Below are positions 17,199-26,447 of a stretch of 37,025 nucleotides of DNA, in pieces. Source of the DNA: Desulfovibrionaceae bacterium (GTDB lineage Bacteria; Desulfobacterota; Desulfovibrionia; Desulfovibrionales; Desulfovibrionaceae); NCBI GenBank assembly GCA_017454005.1, contig JAFTDU010000056.1:1-37025 (forward strand), written 5' to 3'. Within the stretch, counting starts at the first letter, position 1. Every line of letters starts with the position of its first letter. Below the pieces are notes generated by a model. That model saw only the letters and a program-made list of their open reading frames with translations. It did not search any database and had not been told where the DNA came from. The translations under genes and the position numbers were made by a program.

Positions 17199-19079
17199 TT
17201 AATGGCTACTTTGACTTTGGTCAAATAAATACTCATAAACTTTTTTCGCCACAGGTCCTGCCACAGATGAGCCGCCGCCCCCATGCTCCACCATCACCAC
17301 AACCACATAGGTCTTGCCATTTTTCTTACCCCAAGTGGCTATCCAGGCATGATCGCGCATGGCCCGGGCCATATCCTTATTTTTCATGCGCCTTGAGGCA
17401 CTAGCCATGCGCAGCTTGACCACTTGGGCTGTACCAGTTTTGCCTCCCATAATGGCATCTTTTCTGGCAACCACACGGGCTGTCCCAACCGTCGCTGTGC
17501 GATTCATGGCATTTAAAATAAAGTCAATATGCTGTTTACTGATGGGCAATTTACGTAAGACAACCTTCGGAGCTGTTTCCAAAAGTTGGGGCTTTAACAT
17601 TTCCCCGCCATTTAAAAGCGCAGCCACATAATTGGCAATTTGCACCGGTGTCACCAAGACAAAGCCCTGCCCAATGGCAGAATTATAGGTATCACCTCTG
17701 ACCCAAGCTTTAGAAAAACGCTTTTGTTTCCAGGCTCTTGAGGGCACAAGCCCCGAACGTTCATGGGGCAGATCTATGCCTGTGGGTTGGCCAAAACCGC
17801 AAGCCTTGGCAAATTTTTCCAGTTTATCAATGCCCAAACGTTCGGCCATAATATAAAAATACACATCACAAGAGTGAATTAAGGCCTGCTCTAAGTTTAA
17901 GGAACCATGGCCACTGTGCTTCCAGCAGCGGAAGAGTTGTTTGCCAAGTCTGGCATAGCCAGGACAAAAGACAGTGGCATGGGGATCAACGCCATTTTCT
18001 AAGATTAAGGCTGCCATGAGCAGTTTCCACACAGATCCAGGCGGATAGACACTTTGGATGGCGCGATTTTGCAGGGGAAAACTCTTATTGTTGCGCAGAT
18101 CTTCCCAGTCTCTATGGGAGATACCTGCAGCAAAGAGATTGTTGTCATAGGCTGGTGAGGTTACCAGGGCCCTGATCTTGCCGGATTTAGGTTCCATGAC
18201 AACCACACACCCCGATTCACCCTGTAAGGCATCCCAACAAGCTTGCTGCAGATCCCTGTCTAAAGAGAGCTTTAAATCGTGGCCGCCCTGGGGTTCATCC
18301 TGCATGGTTTTGCTCATAATGCGTGCATGCGCATCGACTTCCACCTGATAGAGACCTTTGCTCCCCCGCAAATTTTTCTCCATCTTCAGTTCTAGCCCCT
18401 GCTTGCCCACTAGATCCCCCATGGCCAAGAGGTTGTCCTTCTCCATTTCCTGCTCATTAACCTCAGCCACATAACCTAGGATGTGCGAAAACAACTCTCT
18501 TTCAGGGTAACTGCGCTTGGTGCGCACCACAATTTCCAACCCCGGCCAAGCGTGGAGTTCGGCTTCAATGCGGGCCACAAGCTCAAAATTAATATCTGTG
18601 ATCATGACAAGCGGTTCATAGGGCTTCATGCGCACGCGATCTTGTTCATACTTTTCCCAGACCTTGGGCAGGGGAATGCCCGACCAGGAACTGATCTGGG
18701 CTAAGGTCGCGGGAATATCAGGGCAATCCTCCCGCACCAAAGACAGACCATAGGCTGTGCGATTATCGGTCAGAATCCGCTGCTGCAAATCTAAAATGCG
18801 CCCTCTAGGCGCCAAAATATATTCTTGGCGCATCCGATTTTCGATGGCCTGCTTGGCAAAGGCATCGCCACGGTGCACCTGTAAATACCAAAAGCGAATG
18901 ACAACAACAAAAAAAAGAACACCTATCAACACCTGCAAGAGGATCACACCTGCTCGCGGGGGCTGATAATGTTCTTGCTCCACATGGATATTCAGCCAAG
19001 GCCGATTATGTTCACCAGCATCTTCCACCACAGGCTCAACATCCTGGGTCTTGGACTCTTGGGTGTTGTCTTTATTCAT
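17199..19079 (-). CDS. mrdA: Penicillin-binding protein 2 (elongation transpeptidase)
   Basis: PBP2 cross-links side-wall peptidoglycan together with RodA. The 626-residue protein has a single membrane anchor at about 43-63, a pedestal region, and a transpeptidase domain with S349-V-W-K352 in YPPGSVWK, the SCD second motif in HSCDVYFYIMAERLG and GGKTGTAQ. The SxD form of the second motif is normal for PBP2. An N-terminal extension of about 30 polar residues precedes the anchor. It begins 12 bases after mreD. The gene symbol pbpA is also used. Confidence 0.96.
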   Translation of the reverse strand: MNKDNTQESKTQDVEPVVEDAGEHNRPWLNIHVEQEHYQPPRAGVILLQVLIGVLFFVVVIRFWYLQVHRGDAFAKQAIENRMRQEYILAPRGRILDLQQRILTDNRTAYGLSLVREDCPDIPATLAQISSWSGIPLPKVWEKYEQDRVRMKPYEPLVMITDINFELVARIEAELHAWPGLEIVVRTKRSYPERELFSHILGYVAEVNEQEMEKDNLLAMGDLVGKQGLELKMEKNLRGSKGLYQVEVDAHARIMSKTMQDEPQGGHDLKLSLDRDLQQACWDALQGESGCVVVMEPKSGKIRALVTSPAYDNNLFAAGISHRDWEDLRNNKSFPLQNRAIQSVYPPGSVWKLLMAALILENGVDPHATVFCPGYARLGKQLFRCWKHSGHGSLNLEQALIHSCDVYFYIMAERLGIDKLEKFAKACGFGQPTGIDLPHERSGLVPSRAWKQKRFSKAWVRGDTYNSAIGQGFVLVTPVQIANYVAALLNGGEMLKPQLLETAPKVVLRKLPISKQHIDFILNAMNRTATVGTARVVARKDAIMGGKTGTAQVVKLRMASASRRMKNKDMARAMRDHAWIATWGKKNGKTYVVVVMVEHGGGGSSVAGPVAKKVYEYLFDQSQSSH

Positions 19080-19091
19080 AGGATTGCTTTA

Positions 19092-19580
19092 CTACATGGA
19101 TGATGTACCTTGTGACTCATCTTCTTTATCAATTTTTGGCCGCATATATTTGGCCACAAGCCACGAACAGGGGATAAATATGGCTTGCAGCAAACTGGCA
19201 TCAAGTACCTCATGGGGCGGCAATTCCAGATTTTGCAACGGTGCAAAGAGCATATTTAAAGCGTAATAGCCCGCACCAATGGCTGCTGCCAAAAAAAAGA
19301 CAAACAAAAAGGTCTGTGCACTAAAAAATCGCTCACCAATTTTAAATAAACAGACAATTAATACATACCAGACAATGGTGCTACCAAAAATACGCGTGCC
19401 TAAGCCTTCTTGTAACAAGATAAATACAGGCAAAAGCCACAACAAGGTTTTATAGCCACGTTCTTGGAGCAAGAGAATAATGCCACAGACCAAAGCATCA
19501 ATCTTGGGAATAACAGACTGCACCATGATGCCAAAAGCTGTAAACATTAACCACCATAAAGTATTGGCAAAACCTGTCAC
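19092..19580 (-). CDS. mreD: Rod-shape protein MreD
   Basis: MreD is a small inner-membrane protein of the elongasome. The 162-residue product is strongly hydrophobic, with five or six predicted spans and little sequence signature; the call rests on size, membrane pattern and its place between mreC and mrdA. Its ATG overlaps the mreC stop by four bases, which suggests translational coupling. The last 30 residues are polar and cytoplasmic. Confidence 0.88.
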   Translation of the reverse strand: MTGFANTLWWLMFTAFGIMVQSVIPKIDALVCGIILLLQERGYKTLLWLLPVFILLQEGLGTRIFGSTIVWYVLIVCLFKIGERFFSAQTFLFVFFLAAAIGAGYYALNMLFAPLQNLELPPHEVLDASLLQAIFIPCSWLVAKYMRPKIDKEDESQGTSSM

Positions 19581-20473
19581 ATTGCCCTCCGACTTTTGGG
19601 TTCCGGGGGACCAATGAATTGTTTAGGCGAGATTTCCAATTCTTCTACAGCCGGTGCCAATTTGGTCTGCTCCAGCAATAACACTTCTTCTAAATGTCTT
19701 AAATCCACCAGGGGCTCGGCCATGATCTCCAGAAATTCTGTATAATTGGAGGGTTCTACCTTGATAATTTTGGCACAGGGCAAACCTTTGGGATAGGCGC
19801 CATCCAGGCCAGAACTGACAATCAACTCACCAACCTTTACCCCTACATCCCTAGGCACAAATTCTACACTGAGGGCATTGGAGGATCCATGGCCCCGCAA
19901 AATGCCCATAGCCCTACTCTGTTGGGTAAAGATGGCGACACGACTGCCTGCATCTGTCAGCAATAAGACACTACCTGTATGGGCACTTGCCCGCAAGACT
20001 CTACCCACTAAGCCCTTATTAGTGACAATAGGGGTACCAGGTTTTCCACCTGTAGCATAACCACGATTAATTGTAATAGTAGCAAGTACAGCATTAGGCC
20101 CAATACGCCCAGCTAAGACTCTGGCGCCTAGAGAACGCCAGCTCGCGTCTACTGGCATCTGTAGTAGAGCTCGTAACCGCTTAAGTTCAGCAAGTTCCTC
20201 ACCATGGGCCAACAATCGCGCTTCTAGTTCCGAAATTTGCGCCTTTAAACTTTCATTTTCCTCACGCACTGCTACCAAATCTATATATTTTGTCCATACA
20301 CCTTGTACATAGGTATGTAAGGCATGAGCAGGACTTAAGACTGCACCTGCAGCCTCCAATCCTGTGTCTGTAGCTAGATCATCTAGGACATGCGTAGTAT
20401 GATTCCACGAGTACATGCCTAGATATAAGATCAACAATACCCCGGCAAAAAACAAAATGCGACGAAAGGACAC
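19577..20473 (-). CDS. mreC: Rod-shape protein MreC
   Basis: MreC is a periplasmic scaffold anchored in the inner membrane that activates the PBP2-RodA pair. The 298-residue protein has an N-terminal membrane segment (about 6-20), a coiled coil (about 65-105, rich in E, L and A) and the beta domain with GRVLRASAHTGSVLLLTDAGSR and a later LIVSSGLDGAYPKGLP. The start is GTG with no clear ribosome binding site, and a 6-bp hairpin lies seven bases upstream. Spacing to mreB is 100 bases and includes an intrinsic terminator, so its expression may be set apart from mreB. Confidence 0.94.
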   Translation of the reverse strand: MSFRRILFFAGVLLILYLGMYSWNHTTHVLDDLATDTGLEAAGAVLSPAHALHTYVQGVWTKYIDLVAVREENESLKAQISELEARLLAHGEELAELKRLRALLQMPVDASWRSLGARVLAGRIGPNAVLATITINRGYATGGKPGTPIVTNKGLVGRVLRASAHTGSVLLLTDAGSRVAIFTQQSRAMGILRGHGSSNALSVEFVPRDVGVKVGELIVSSGLDGAYPKGLPCAKIIKVEPSNYTEFLEIMAEPLVDLRHLEEVLLLEQTKLAPAVEELEISPKQFIGPPEPKSRRAM

Positions 20474-20479
20474 AGCCGG

Positions 20480-20495
20480 CTAACTCTACAGTTAG
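20480..20495 (-). promoter_or_regulatory. Small hairpin just before the mreC start
   Basis: CTAACT (20480-20485) pairs with AGTTAG (20490-20495) around CTAC, seven bases before the GTG of mreC and over the place where a ribosome binding site should be. It could limit mreC translation; this is inference. Confidence 0.35.
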
Positions 20496-20502
20496 ATGCT
20501 TC

Positions 20503-20525
20503 AAAAAAACTGCTAAAAGCAGCTT
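20503..20525 (-). terminator. Intrinsic terminator between mreB and mreC
   Basis: On the minus strand AAGCTGCT and AGCAGTTT pair (8 bp, one G-U) around a TTT loop, and T continues for about seven bases (A at 20503-20509 on the plus strand). It follows the mreB stop by about 50 bases and would reduce transcription into mreC-mreD-mrdA-rodA. Confidence 0.7.
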
Positions 20526-20573
20526 GACCACACAAAATTTGACTCTAAAAACTACTATTAAGACGATGTTTTC

Positions 20574-21626
<1,053 letters not shown>

Positions 21627-21669
21627 TCACGAAAATTGATGATGCTACTCGCCTTAAAAAAGGCAACAC

Positions 21670-21698
21670 AAAAAGCAGGCCTTACAAAATAAGGTCTG
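21670..21698 (-). terminator. Terminator-like hairpin in the mreB leader
   Basis: CAGGCCTTA (21676-21684) and TAAGGTCTG (21690-21698) form a 9-bp stem with one G-U pair on the minus strand and a five-base loop, followed there by CTTTTTGTG. It lies about 55 bases before the mreB start, so it is either an attenuator or the end of an upstream minus-strand RNA. Confidence 0.6.
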
Positions 21699-22036
21699 AT
21701 CAAACACATCCTTGGATTAGGGAATTAGGTCGCAACTTTCCCAGATATTTTTGTCTATGTGCATAATTGAGCTCGGCAATACACCAATCAAAACTACACC
21801 ACATATAACGATTCTTGAGGTTACATAATATTGTTCTAGAGCTAAAATATCATACACTGTTATTCACGATAATATATAAGAAACATTTAGGAGTCCCAAT
21901 TTCTGCAATGTTGATAAAAAATATAAGTAAATAATCTGCTTATCTGCATTATGCAATTTACTTAAAAAACAGCGCAACATCGTACGTAACTTATAAAAAT
22001 ACGAATTAATAAAACTCTTGACGTACTTTTCAATCT

Positions 22037-22064
22037 TTGCTTCTGCAACAACTTGTGCTATAAT
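22037..22064 (+). promoter_or_regulatory. Plus-strand promoter upstream of the rlmD-like gene
   Basis: TTGCTT (22037-22042) and TATAAT (22059-22064) are 16 bases apart, with TGTGC just before the -10 hexamer. The next gene starts 229 bases later, so the leader is long, or a small RNA lies between. Confidence 0.65.
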
Positions 22065-22292
22065 TGGTTTTTACAGGAGACACAACTTCTTAACTTGCTC
22101 TTAAAGCTTAGGTCTGGACGTACAAAACCCTAGGGCTTTTTGTAAGGCTAGCGTAAGGTGCGTTAACTCAATAAGATCTTTTATAATGTTCCTAATATGC
22201 AATTGAGTCAAGAACCTACAAACCAGGTTAAAAATCTTTGTCAAGGTGCAAAGCCAAAGCTTGCGAGACAATAAAAAAGACTGCAAACGCCA

Positions 22293-23678
22293 ATGGATGT
22301 ATATAATCTATATATCGAAAGTTTAAGCCCAGATGGCAGAGGGGTTGCCCGCATCCCTTTAAATAAAGACAAGCCCTTGGTCGTCTTTGTGACCCATGCT
22401 TTACCCAACCAAACGGTCAAAGCGCAAATTGTGCAGCGCAAAAGCCATTTTTGGGAGGCGGAGTGCATTGCTGTGGAAAATAATGCCCAAAGCCTACCCC
22501 CCATATGTCAGAGCCATTTTCAGTGTGGCGGCTGCCCCTTACAGTGCTTAGCCTACCCCGAGCAATTAAATTATAAACATAAATTTTTGCTTGCGGCTTT
22601 TAGGCAAGTTGGCCTAGATCAAGAGAGTATCCAAAAAGTTCTCGAACCCATTTTACCCTCTCCCAAGCTCTGTGGCTATCGCAACAAAATTGAGTGGGCC
22701 TTTGCTCTAGATAAAGATAATGAGTCTATGTTTTTGGGCCAGAGGCAGGCTAAAAGTGCCACTGTTAGCAAACCAAAAGGGTGTATGCTGCAAGACCATC
22801 GTGTCATAAAGCTTGCTCAAATTATTGCAGAGCGTGCCAGCGAATCATCTTGGCTCCCCTATACTCTAGAAAAAGCCACTAGCAAAACTCAAGCTCAAGG
22901 CTTTTGGCGCGGGCTCATTTTGCGGGAGGGTTTCATCCCAGATAAAGAGGAACGCGCCTTTTTTGCCATCTGTGTCACAAGTCCTGCCACAAAAAGCCAA
23001 GCGCATTTTATTCAAAAAATGGGCCAACATTTACTTCAAGACAATCAAGATCTTGCCTGCTTCATTCACGAAGAACGCAAGAGTCTAGATCACAACCATC
23101 AAGGGCAGCTCAGACGAGTAAGCTTAGGCCAAAGACTTATGGAACTGCCTTTGGGGGGACTTAGGTTTCGCCTCGATCCCGCAGCCTTTTTTCAAGTAAA
23201 TTTAGGCGCTGCAGAATTAATTTGGCAGAGCATAGCCCGCTATCTGCCAGACTCTTCTGCTACCTGCCTTGATCTCTACTGTGGCGTTGGGGCGCCAGGC
23301 CTCCTTTTAGCGCCTCATATGCACAAACTCTTTGGCGTGGAAATTGATAAAAGAGCTATCAGAGCTTGTCAAAATAATGCCAAGCGCTTTGGTCTTAATA
23401 ATTGTGAGTATATCCAAGGCAAAGCTTCCAAAGTACAACTGCCCAAGGCCAATCTTGTATTATGTGACCCACCACGCCAAGGCTTAGAACCACAAACTTT
23501 GAACGCTTTACTTAAGATGCAGCCGCGACGCATTATCTATGTGTCCTGCAATCCTCAGACTTTAGCCCGTGATGTAAAAGCGTTCTTAACCAACTATAGC
23601 ATAACAGCCATAACACCAATTGATCTCTTTCCCCATACAGCTCACCTTGAAACGGTGAGCATTTTAGAAAAAATCTGA
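22293..23678 (+). CDS. rlmD: 23S rRNA (uracil-C5)-methyltransferase, RlmD/TrmA family
   Basis: Members of this family make 5-methyluridine in rRNA or tRNA using S-adenosylmethionine. The 461-residue protein has an N-terminal TRAM domain (about 1-60), an iron-sulfur cluster motif with C72, C78 and C81 (CGGC), and a C-terminal methyltransferase domain with DLYCGVGAPGLLL, the DPPRQGL motif, the catalytic cysteine in YVSCNPQTLARD and the closing DLFPHTAHLETV. Whether the target is U1939, U747 or another uracil cannot be told from sequence alone. The ATG at 22293 lacks a strong ribosome binding site. Confidence 0.88.
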   Translation: MDVYNLYIESLSPDGRGVARIPLNKDKPLVVFVTHALPNQTVKAQIVQRKSHFWEAECIAVENNAQSLPPICQSHFQCGGCPLQCLAYPEQLNYKHKFLLAAFRQVGLDQESIQKVLEPILPSPKLCGYRNKIEWAFALDKDNESMFLGQRQAKSATVSKPKGCMLQDHRVIKLAQIIAERASESSWLPYTLEKATSKTQAQGFWRGLILREGFIPDKEERAFFAICVTSPATKSQAHFIQKMGQHLLQDNQDLACFIHEERKSLDHNHQGQLRRVSLGQRLMELPLGGLRFRLDPAAFFQVNLGAAELIWQSIARYLPDSSATCLDLYCGVGAPGLLLAPHMHKLFGVEIDKRAIRACQNNAKRFGLNNCEYIQGKASKVQLPKANLVLCDPPRQGLEPQTLNALLKMQPRRIIYVSCNPQTLARDVKAFLTNYSITAITPIDLFPHTAHLETVSILEKI

Positions 23679-23886
23679 GCATGTGTTTTAAGGAAGCGGC
23701 ATAAGGCCCAAAACAATGCAAGCGCTTAAATTATCAAAAAGCTTACGCAACTTAAAAAGAGATGATTTTTTTACCTAGAAACATCTTCAAAACAAGTAAA
23801 AAATCAAAATCAATAGATAGATCTTGCCTTAAAGCTTTTGGGGCAAGTATTGACGCAAAGCGCCTATTTATGATAGGGAGTTGGGC

Positions 23887-24195
23887 GTGAATAGCACTTT
23901 TAAAGATTTTCTCAAACAGCAGCAGGTTGGCCTAGCCCACTTAGCCAATGCAGGCGTTATTGGCTTGCATATGGTCAGTGGCCCCTTGGTTGGCTTTGGC
24001 CTTGGCTATGCCCTAGATCATTTTTTGGGTACCCATCCGTGGGGTAAAATTATCTGCTTGCTTATTGGTATTGGCGCAGGCTTCCTCAATGTGTATCGCG
24101 ATACACAAAGCCTTTTACACCATTTGGCAAAAGAGGAGCAAAATAAACCTCAAAACCCCGGCACCCAAGATGGCAACAATCACCCACGCCCTTGA
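23887..24195 (+). CDS. atpZ: AtpZ/AtpI-like small membrane protein of the ATP synthase cluster
   Basis: The 102-residue protein has two hydrophobic spans (about 20-45 and 55-75), the first holding GPLVGFGLGYALDHFLGT, as in the AtpZ (ATPase gene 1) family found ahead of atpI and atpB. Relatives are thought to help c-ring assembly or magnesium/calcium handling. GGGAG six bases before the GTG at 23887 favours that start over a TTG at 23881. It overlaps atpI by 26 bases. The C-terminal 25 residues are polar. Confidence 0.85.
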   Translation: MNSTFKDFLKQQQVGLAHLANAGVIGLHMVSGPLVGFGLGYALDHFLGTHPWGKIICLLIGIGAGFLNVYRDTQSLLHHLAKEEQNKPQNPGTQDGNNHPRP

Positions 24196-24586
24196 TAAGT
24201 GGCTGTGGCAGAAAGGCTTGGGACATCCCTTCATGCAACCTATAGTTCGCAATGAGATTTTGCTGGCTGTGGGTACGCTGATCCTTGGTAGTTGTCTCTA
24301 TCTCTTTTCGGCCTGGCTGTTCTGGTTTGGGGTTGGTCAAGGTATTATGGCTTTGACCTTTTTCTCCTTAACACATTTTTTTATGCATACTGCTTTTACA
24401 GCATATAGTTCAGCTATTTTATTTCAAGTTCTAATACGTTGGATGGGCCGACTACTATTAACTGTTTGTTTGTTATATGTAGCTTTGGTAGTTTGCGCAG
24501 CGCCAGTTACAGCTATTTTAGCTGGTATCATTTGCGCTTCAATATTGGCTTTGGTGACCTACGCAATATATGCTAACAGGCGCTGA
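24170..24586 (+). CDS. atpI: ATP synthase protein I
   Basis: AtpI aids c-ring assembly of F-type ATP synthase. The 138-residue protein has four hydrophobic spans from residue 25 on, beginning [17 protein letters not shown], and no other motif; the call rests on this pattern and on its place before atpB. The reading frame is open back to 24065, but the ATG at 24170 inside the end of atpZ gives a normal length. The overlap of 26 bases suggests coupled translation. Confidence 0.8.
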   Translation: MATITHALDKWLWQKGLGHPFMQPIVRNEILLAVGTLILGSCLYLFSAWLFWFGVGQGIMALTFFSLTHFFMHTAFTAYSSAILFQVLIRWMGRLLLTVCLLYVALVVCAAPVTAILAGIICASILALVTYAIYANRR

Positions 24587-24609
24587 AGCGCACTAATCAG
24601 GGGGTAATT

Positions 24610-25317
24610 ATGGCAGGTGCTTTGCCAGAACCGGTACTTATTTCAACTTTTCTGGGGGTTGATGAGATCACCATCGGCGGTCAGATGCTCCAATTTAAAC
24701 ATGTGTTTTATTCTTGGACCGCCATTGCCATCCTTGTGATTATTTCCCTATTTCTGCGTGCGCGGTTAACCGAAAAAACACCTGGGATGCTGCAAAATGT
24801 GCTTGAATCGGTGATCGATACCATTGAAAAATTTGTGGTATCGAATATGGGGAAAGATGGTCACTTCTACACCCCGCTCCTTGCAGGCATGTTCTTGTAC
24901 ATTTTCTGCATGAATTTCTTGGGCCTGGTTCCTGGCTTTGACGCTCCCACGGCCAATTTGAATTCCACCGTTTGCATGGCCTTGTTTGTCTTTGTGCTTT
25001 ATAATATTGTCGGAATCATTCGTTGGAAAGCCCACTACATCAACCAATTCACAGGTCCTTCCAAATTCCTCATTCCCCTCATGGTACCGCTGGAAATGGT
25101 TTCGCACTTGGCACGTCCGCTCTCTCTGTCTCTCCGTCTTTTCGGAAATATCCGCGGCGAAGAGATTGTCATGATCCTCTTCTTCACCATGGCACCCATT
25201 TTGAGCACAGTACCCATTTACGCCCTGTTCTTGTTGGGTAAGACCATGCAGGCCTTTGTGTTCTTCATGCTCACCATGTTCTATTTGAAGAGTGCCATTG
25301 AAGGCCCCGAGCACTAG
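24610..25317 (+). CDS. atpB: F0F1 ATP synthase subunit a
   Basis: Subunit a forms the ion half-channels beside the c-ring. The 235-residue membrane protein carries the essential arginine in [11 protein letters not shown], within the penultimate helix region, and the final helix [23 protein letters not shown] lies upstream of the ATG. It follows atpI by 23 bases and precedes atpE by 72. No atpF, atpH or F1 gene follows, so those subunits must be coded elsewhere, as in Desulfovibrio. Confidence 0.96.
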   Translation: MAGALPEPVLISTFLGVDEITIGGQMLQFKHVFYSWTAIAILVIISLFLRARLTEKTPGMLQNVLESVIDTIEKFVVSNMGKDGHFYTPLLAGMFLYIFCMNFLGLVPGFDAPTANLNSTVCMALFVFVLYNIVGIIRWKAHYINQFTGPSKFLIPLMVPLEMVSHLARPLSLSLRLFGNIRGEEIVMILFFTMAPILSTVPIYALFLLGKTMQAFVFFMLTMFYLKSAIEGPEH

Positions 25318-25340
25318 GCCATATCATACTAGTAGGGAAT

Positions 25341-25354
25341 GGTCGCTTGCGACC
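25341..25354 (+). promoter_or_regulatory. Hairpin in the atpB-atpE spacer
   Basis: GGTCG (25341-25345) and CGACC (25350-25354) pair around CTTG, 35 bases before the atpE start. No T-run follows, so it is not a terminator; it may shape mRNA stability so that c subunits are made in excess. Confidence 0.35.
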
Positions 25355-25389
25355 CAAACATATAATCTCATTATTTAGGAGTTGCATTT

Positions 25390-25713
25390 ATGCGTAAAGC
25401 GCTTCTCATTGTACTGAACACCGTTGCCTTGTTGGGTATTGCGAGTCTTGCTCTTGCTGCCGGTCTTGATCCTATGGCCATGGGCTACAGCAACCTCGCT
25501 GCTGCTTTAGGCATCGGTATCGCTGCTTGTGGTTGCGGCTGCGGCATGGGCTTAGGCCTCAAAGGCGCTTGCGAAGGTGTGGCCCGCAATCCTGAAGTCA
25601 GTGGTAAAATTACCGGTACTATGATCTTGGCCTTCGCATTCATCGAATCTCTGGCCATTTACGCGTTAGTTATCAGCTTTATCTTACTCTACACCAATCC
25701 TCTCGGTGCCTAA
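25390..25713 (+). CDS. atpE: F0F1 ATP synthase subunit c
   Basis: Subunit c forms the rotor ring. The 107-residue protein has an N-terminal hydrophobic extension ending ASLALAAG, possibly a cleaved signal, then two membrane helices joined by the polar loop RNPE. The ion-binding glutamate is in FIESLAIY. The glutamine used by sodium-type rings is replaced by methionine ([10 protein letters not shown]), so proton use is likely. The first helix is oddly rich in cysteine: [10 protein letters not shown] plus one more at GACEG. AGGAG eight bases before the ATG is strong, in keeping with high expression, and a terminator follows. Confidence 0.96.
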   Translation: MRKALLIVLNTVALLGIASLALAAGLDPMAMGYSNLAAALGIGIAACGCGCGMGLGLKGACEGVARNPEVSGKITGTMILAFAFIESLAIYALVISFILLYTNPLGA

Positions 25714-25740
25714 TTCGCGACATAATTTTGGCTAATTTCA

Positions 25741-25765
25741 AAGGAGGCTTAGGCCTCCTTTTTTT
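25741..25765 (+). terminator. Intrinsic terminator of the atp cluster
   Basis: AAGGAGGC (25741-25748) and GCCTCCTT (25753-25760) form an 8-bp stem with a TTAG loop followed by TTTTT. It lies between atpE and rex, 22 bases before the rex start, so rex needs read-through or its own promoter inside the spacer. Confidence 0.9.
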
Positions 25766-25787
25766 GTGCCCTGTCTAAGGACATACT

Positions 25788-26447
25788 ATGCTCGACCCCA
25801 ACACCCTCAAAAATAAACACATCCCTCCTGCCACCATCAAACGTTTGTCGACATATGTCCAAGTCTTGGAAGATCTAGCCCGCGACAATATCAAGGTTAT
25901 CTCCTCTGTCCCGCTCGCTGAGGCCTGCGGCGTACAAAGCTCCCAAATCCGCAAGGACTTGGCCTATTTTGGCGAATTTGGCATCCGCGGCGTAGGCTAT
26001 CATGTGAAAAGCCTAATTCAAGCAATAACAAGTGCCTTAGGCATCGATCGTGAATGGCCCATGATTTTGGTCGGTGTCGGCAATCTTGGTCGTGCCATGA
26101 TCAACCACCTCTCCGCAAATGCCCAAGGCTTTGTGATCAAAGCTATTTTTGACTGTGACCCATTTAAAATTGGCGAAAAGGTGCATGGCTTTGAGGTCTA
26201 TCCAACCCAAGAGATCAAACATATTGTGGATGCTTTGGGAATTGTCATTGGCATTATCACAACCCCACCCGAACGGGCCCAACGCGCAGCCCAATTTCTT
26301 ATTGATGCTGGCATAACTTCCATTTTAAATTTTGCTAAAGCACGCCTCAAAGTTCCTGAAACAGTACAAGTTGAATATGTTGATTTCTTTAGACACATGT
26401 ATGCCCTAGCATTTAAACACATCCAAGCAGGACGCCATGATCTCTAA
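25788..26447 (+). CDS. rex: Redox-sensing transcriptional repressor Rex
   Basis: Rex senses the NADH/NAD ratio and represses energy-metabolism genes when NAD is high. The 219-residue protein has an N-terminal winged helix (about 1-80, with SSQIRKDLAYFGEFGIRGVGY as its hallmark region, of which SQIRKDLAYFG is the recognition part) and a Rossmann domain with VGVGNLGRAM. Its position right after the F0 genes matches the arrangement in Desulfovibrio, as I recall it. Its end overlaps cobS by 11 bases. I found no clear Rex operator in front of atpZ or rex. Confidence 0.95.
   Translation: MLDPNTLKNKHIPPATIKRLSTYVQVLEDLARDNIKVISSVPLAEACGVQSSQIRKDLAYFGEFGIRGVGYHVKSLIQAITSALGIDREWPMILVGVGNLGRAMINHLSANAQGFVIKAIFDCDPFKIGEKVHGFEVYPTQEIKHIVDALGIVIGIITTPPERAQRAAQFLIDAGITSILNFAKARLKVPETVQVEYVDFFRHMYALAFKHIQAGRHDL

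Noticed and set aside
22101-22286. Minus-strand frame of 61 residues before the rlmD-like gene
   Set aside because: No ribosome binding site or recognisable protein character; the stretch looks like leader RNA.
23680-23886. Rex operator in front of the atp cluster
   Set aside because: No TTGTGAA/TTCACAA-type palindrome is visible; TTGACG at 23850 also lacks a well-spaced -10 box.
24766-25314. 182-residue minus-strand frame opposite atpB
   Set aside because: It is low-complexity (rich in E, H, Q, G), lies fully antisense to a clear subunit a gene and has no start signal.
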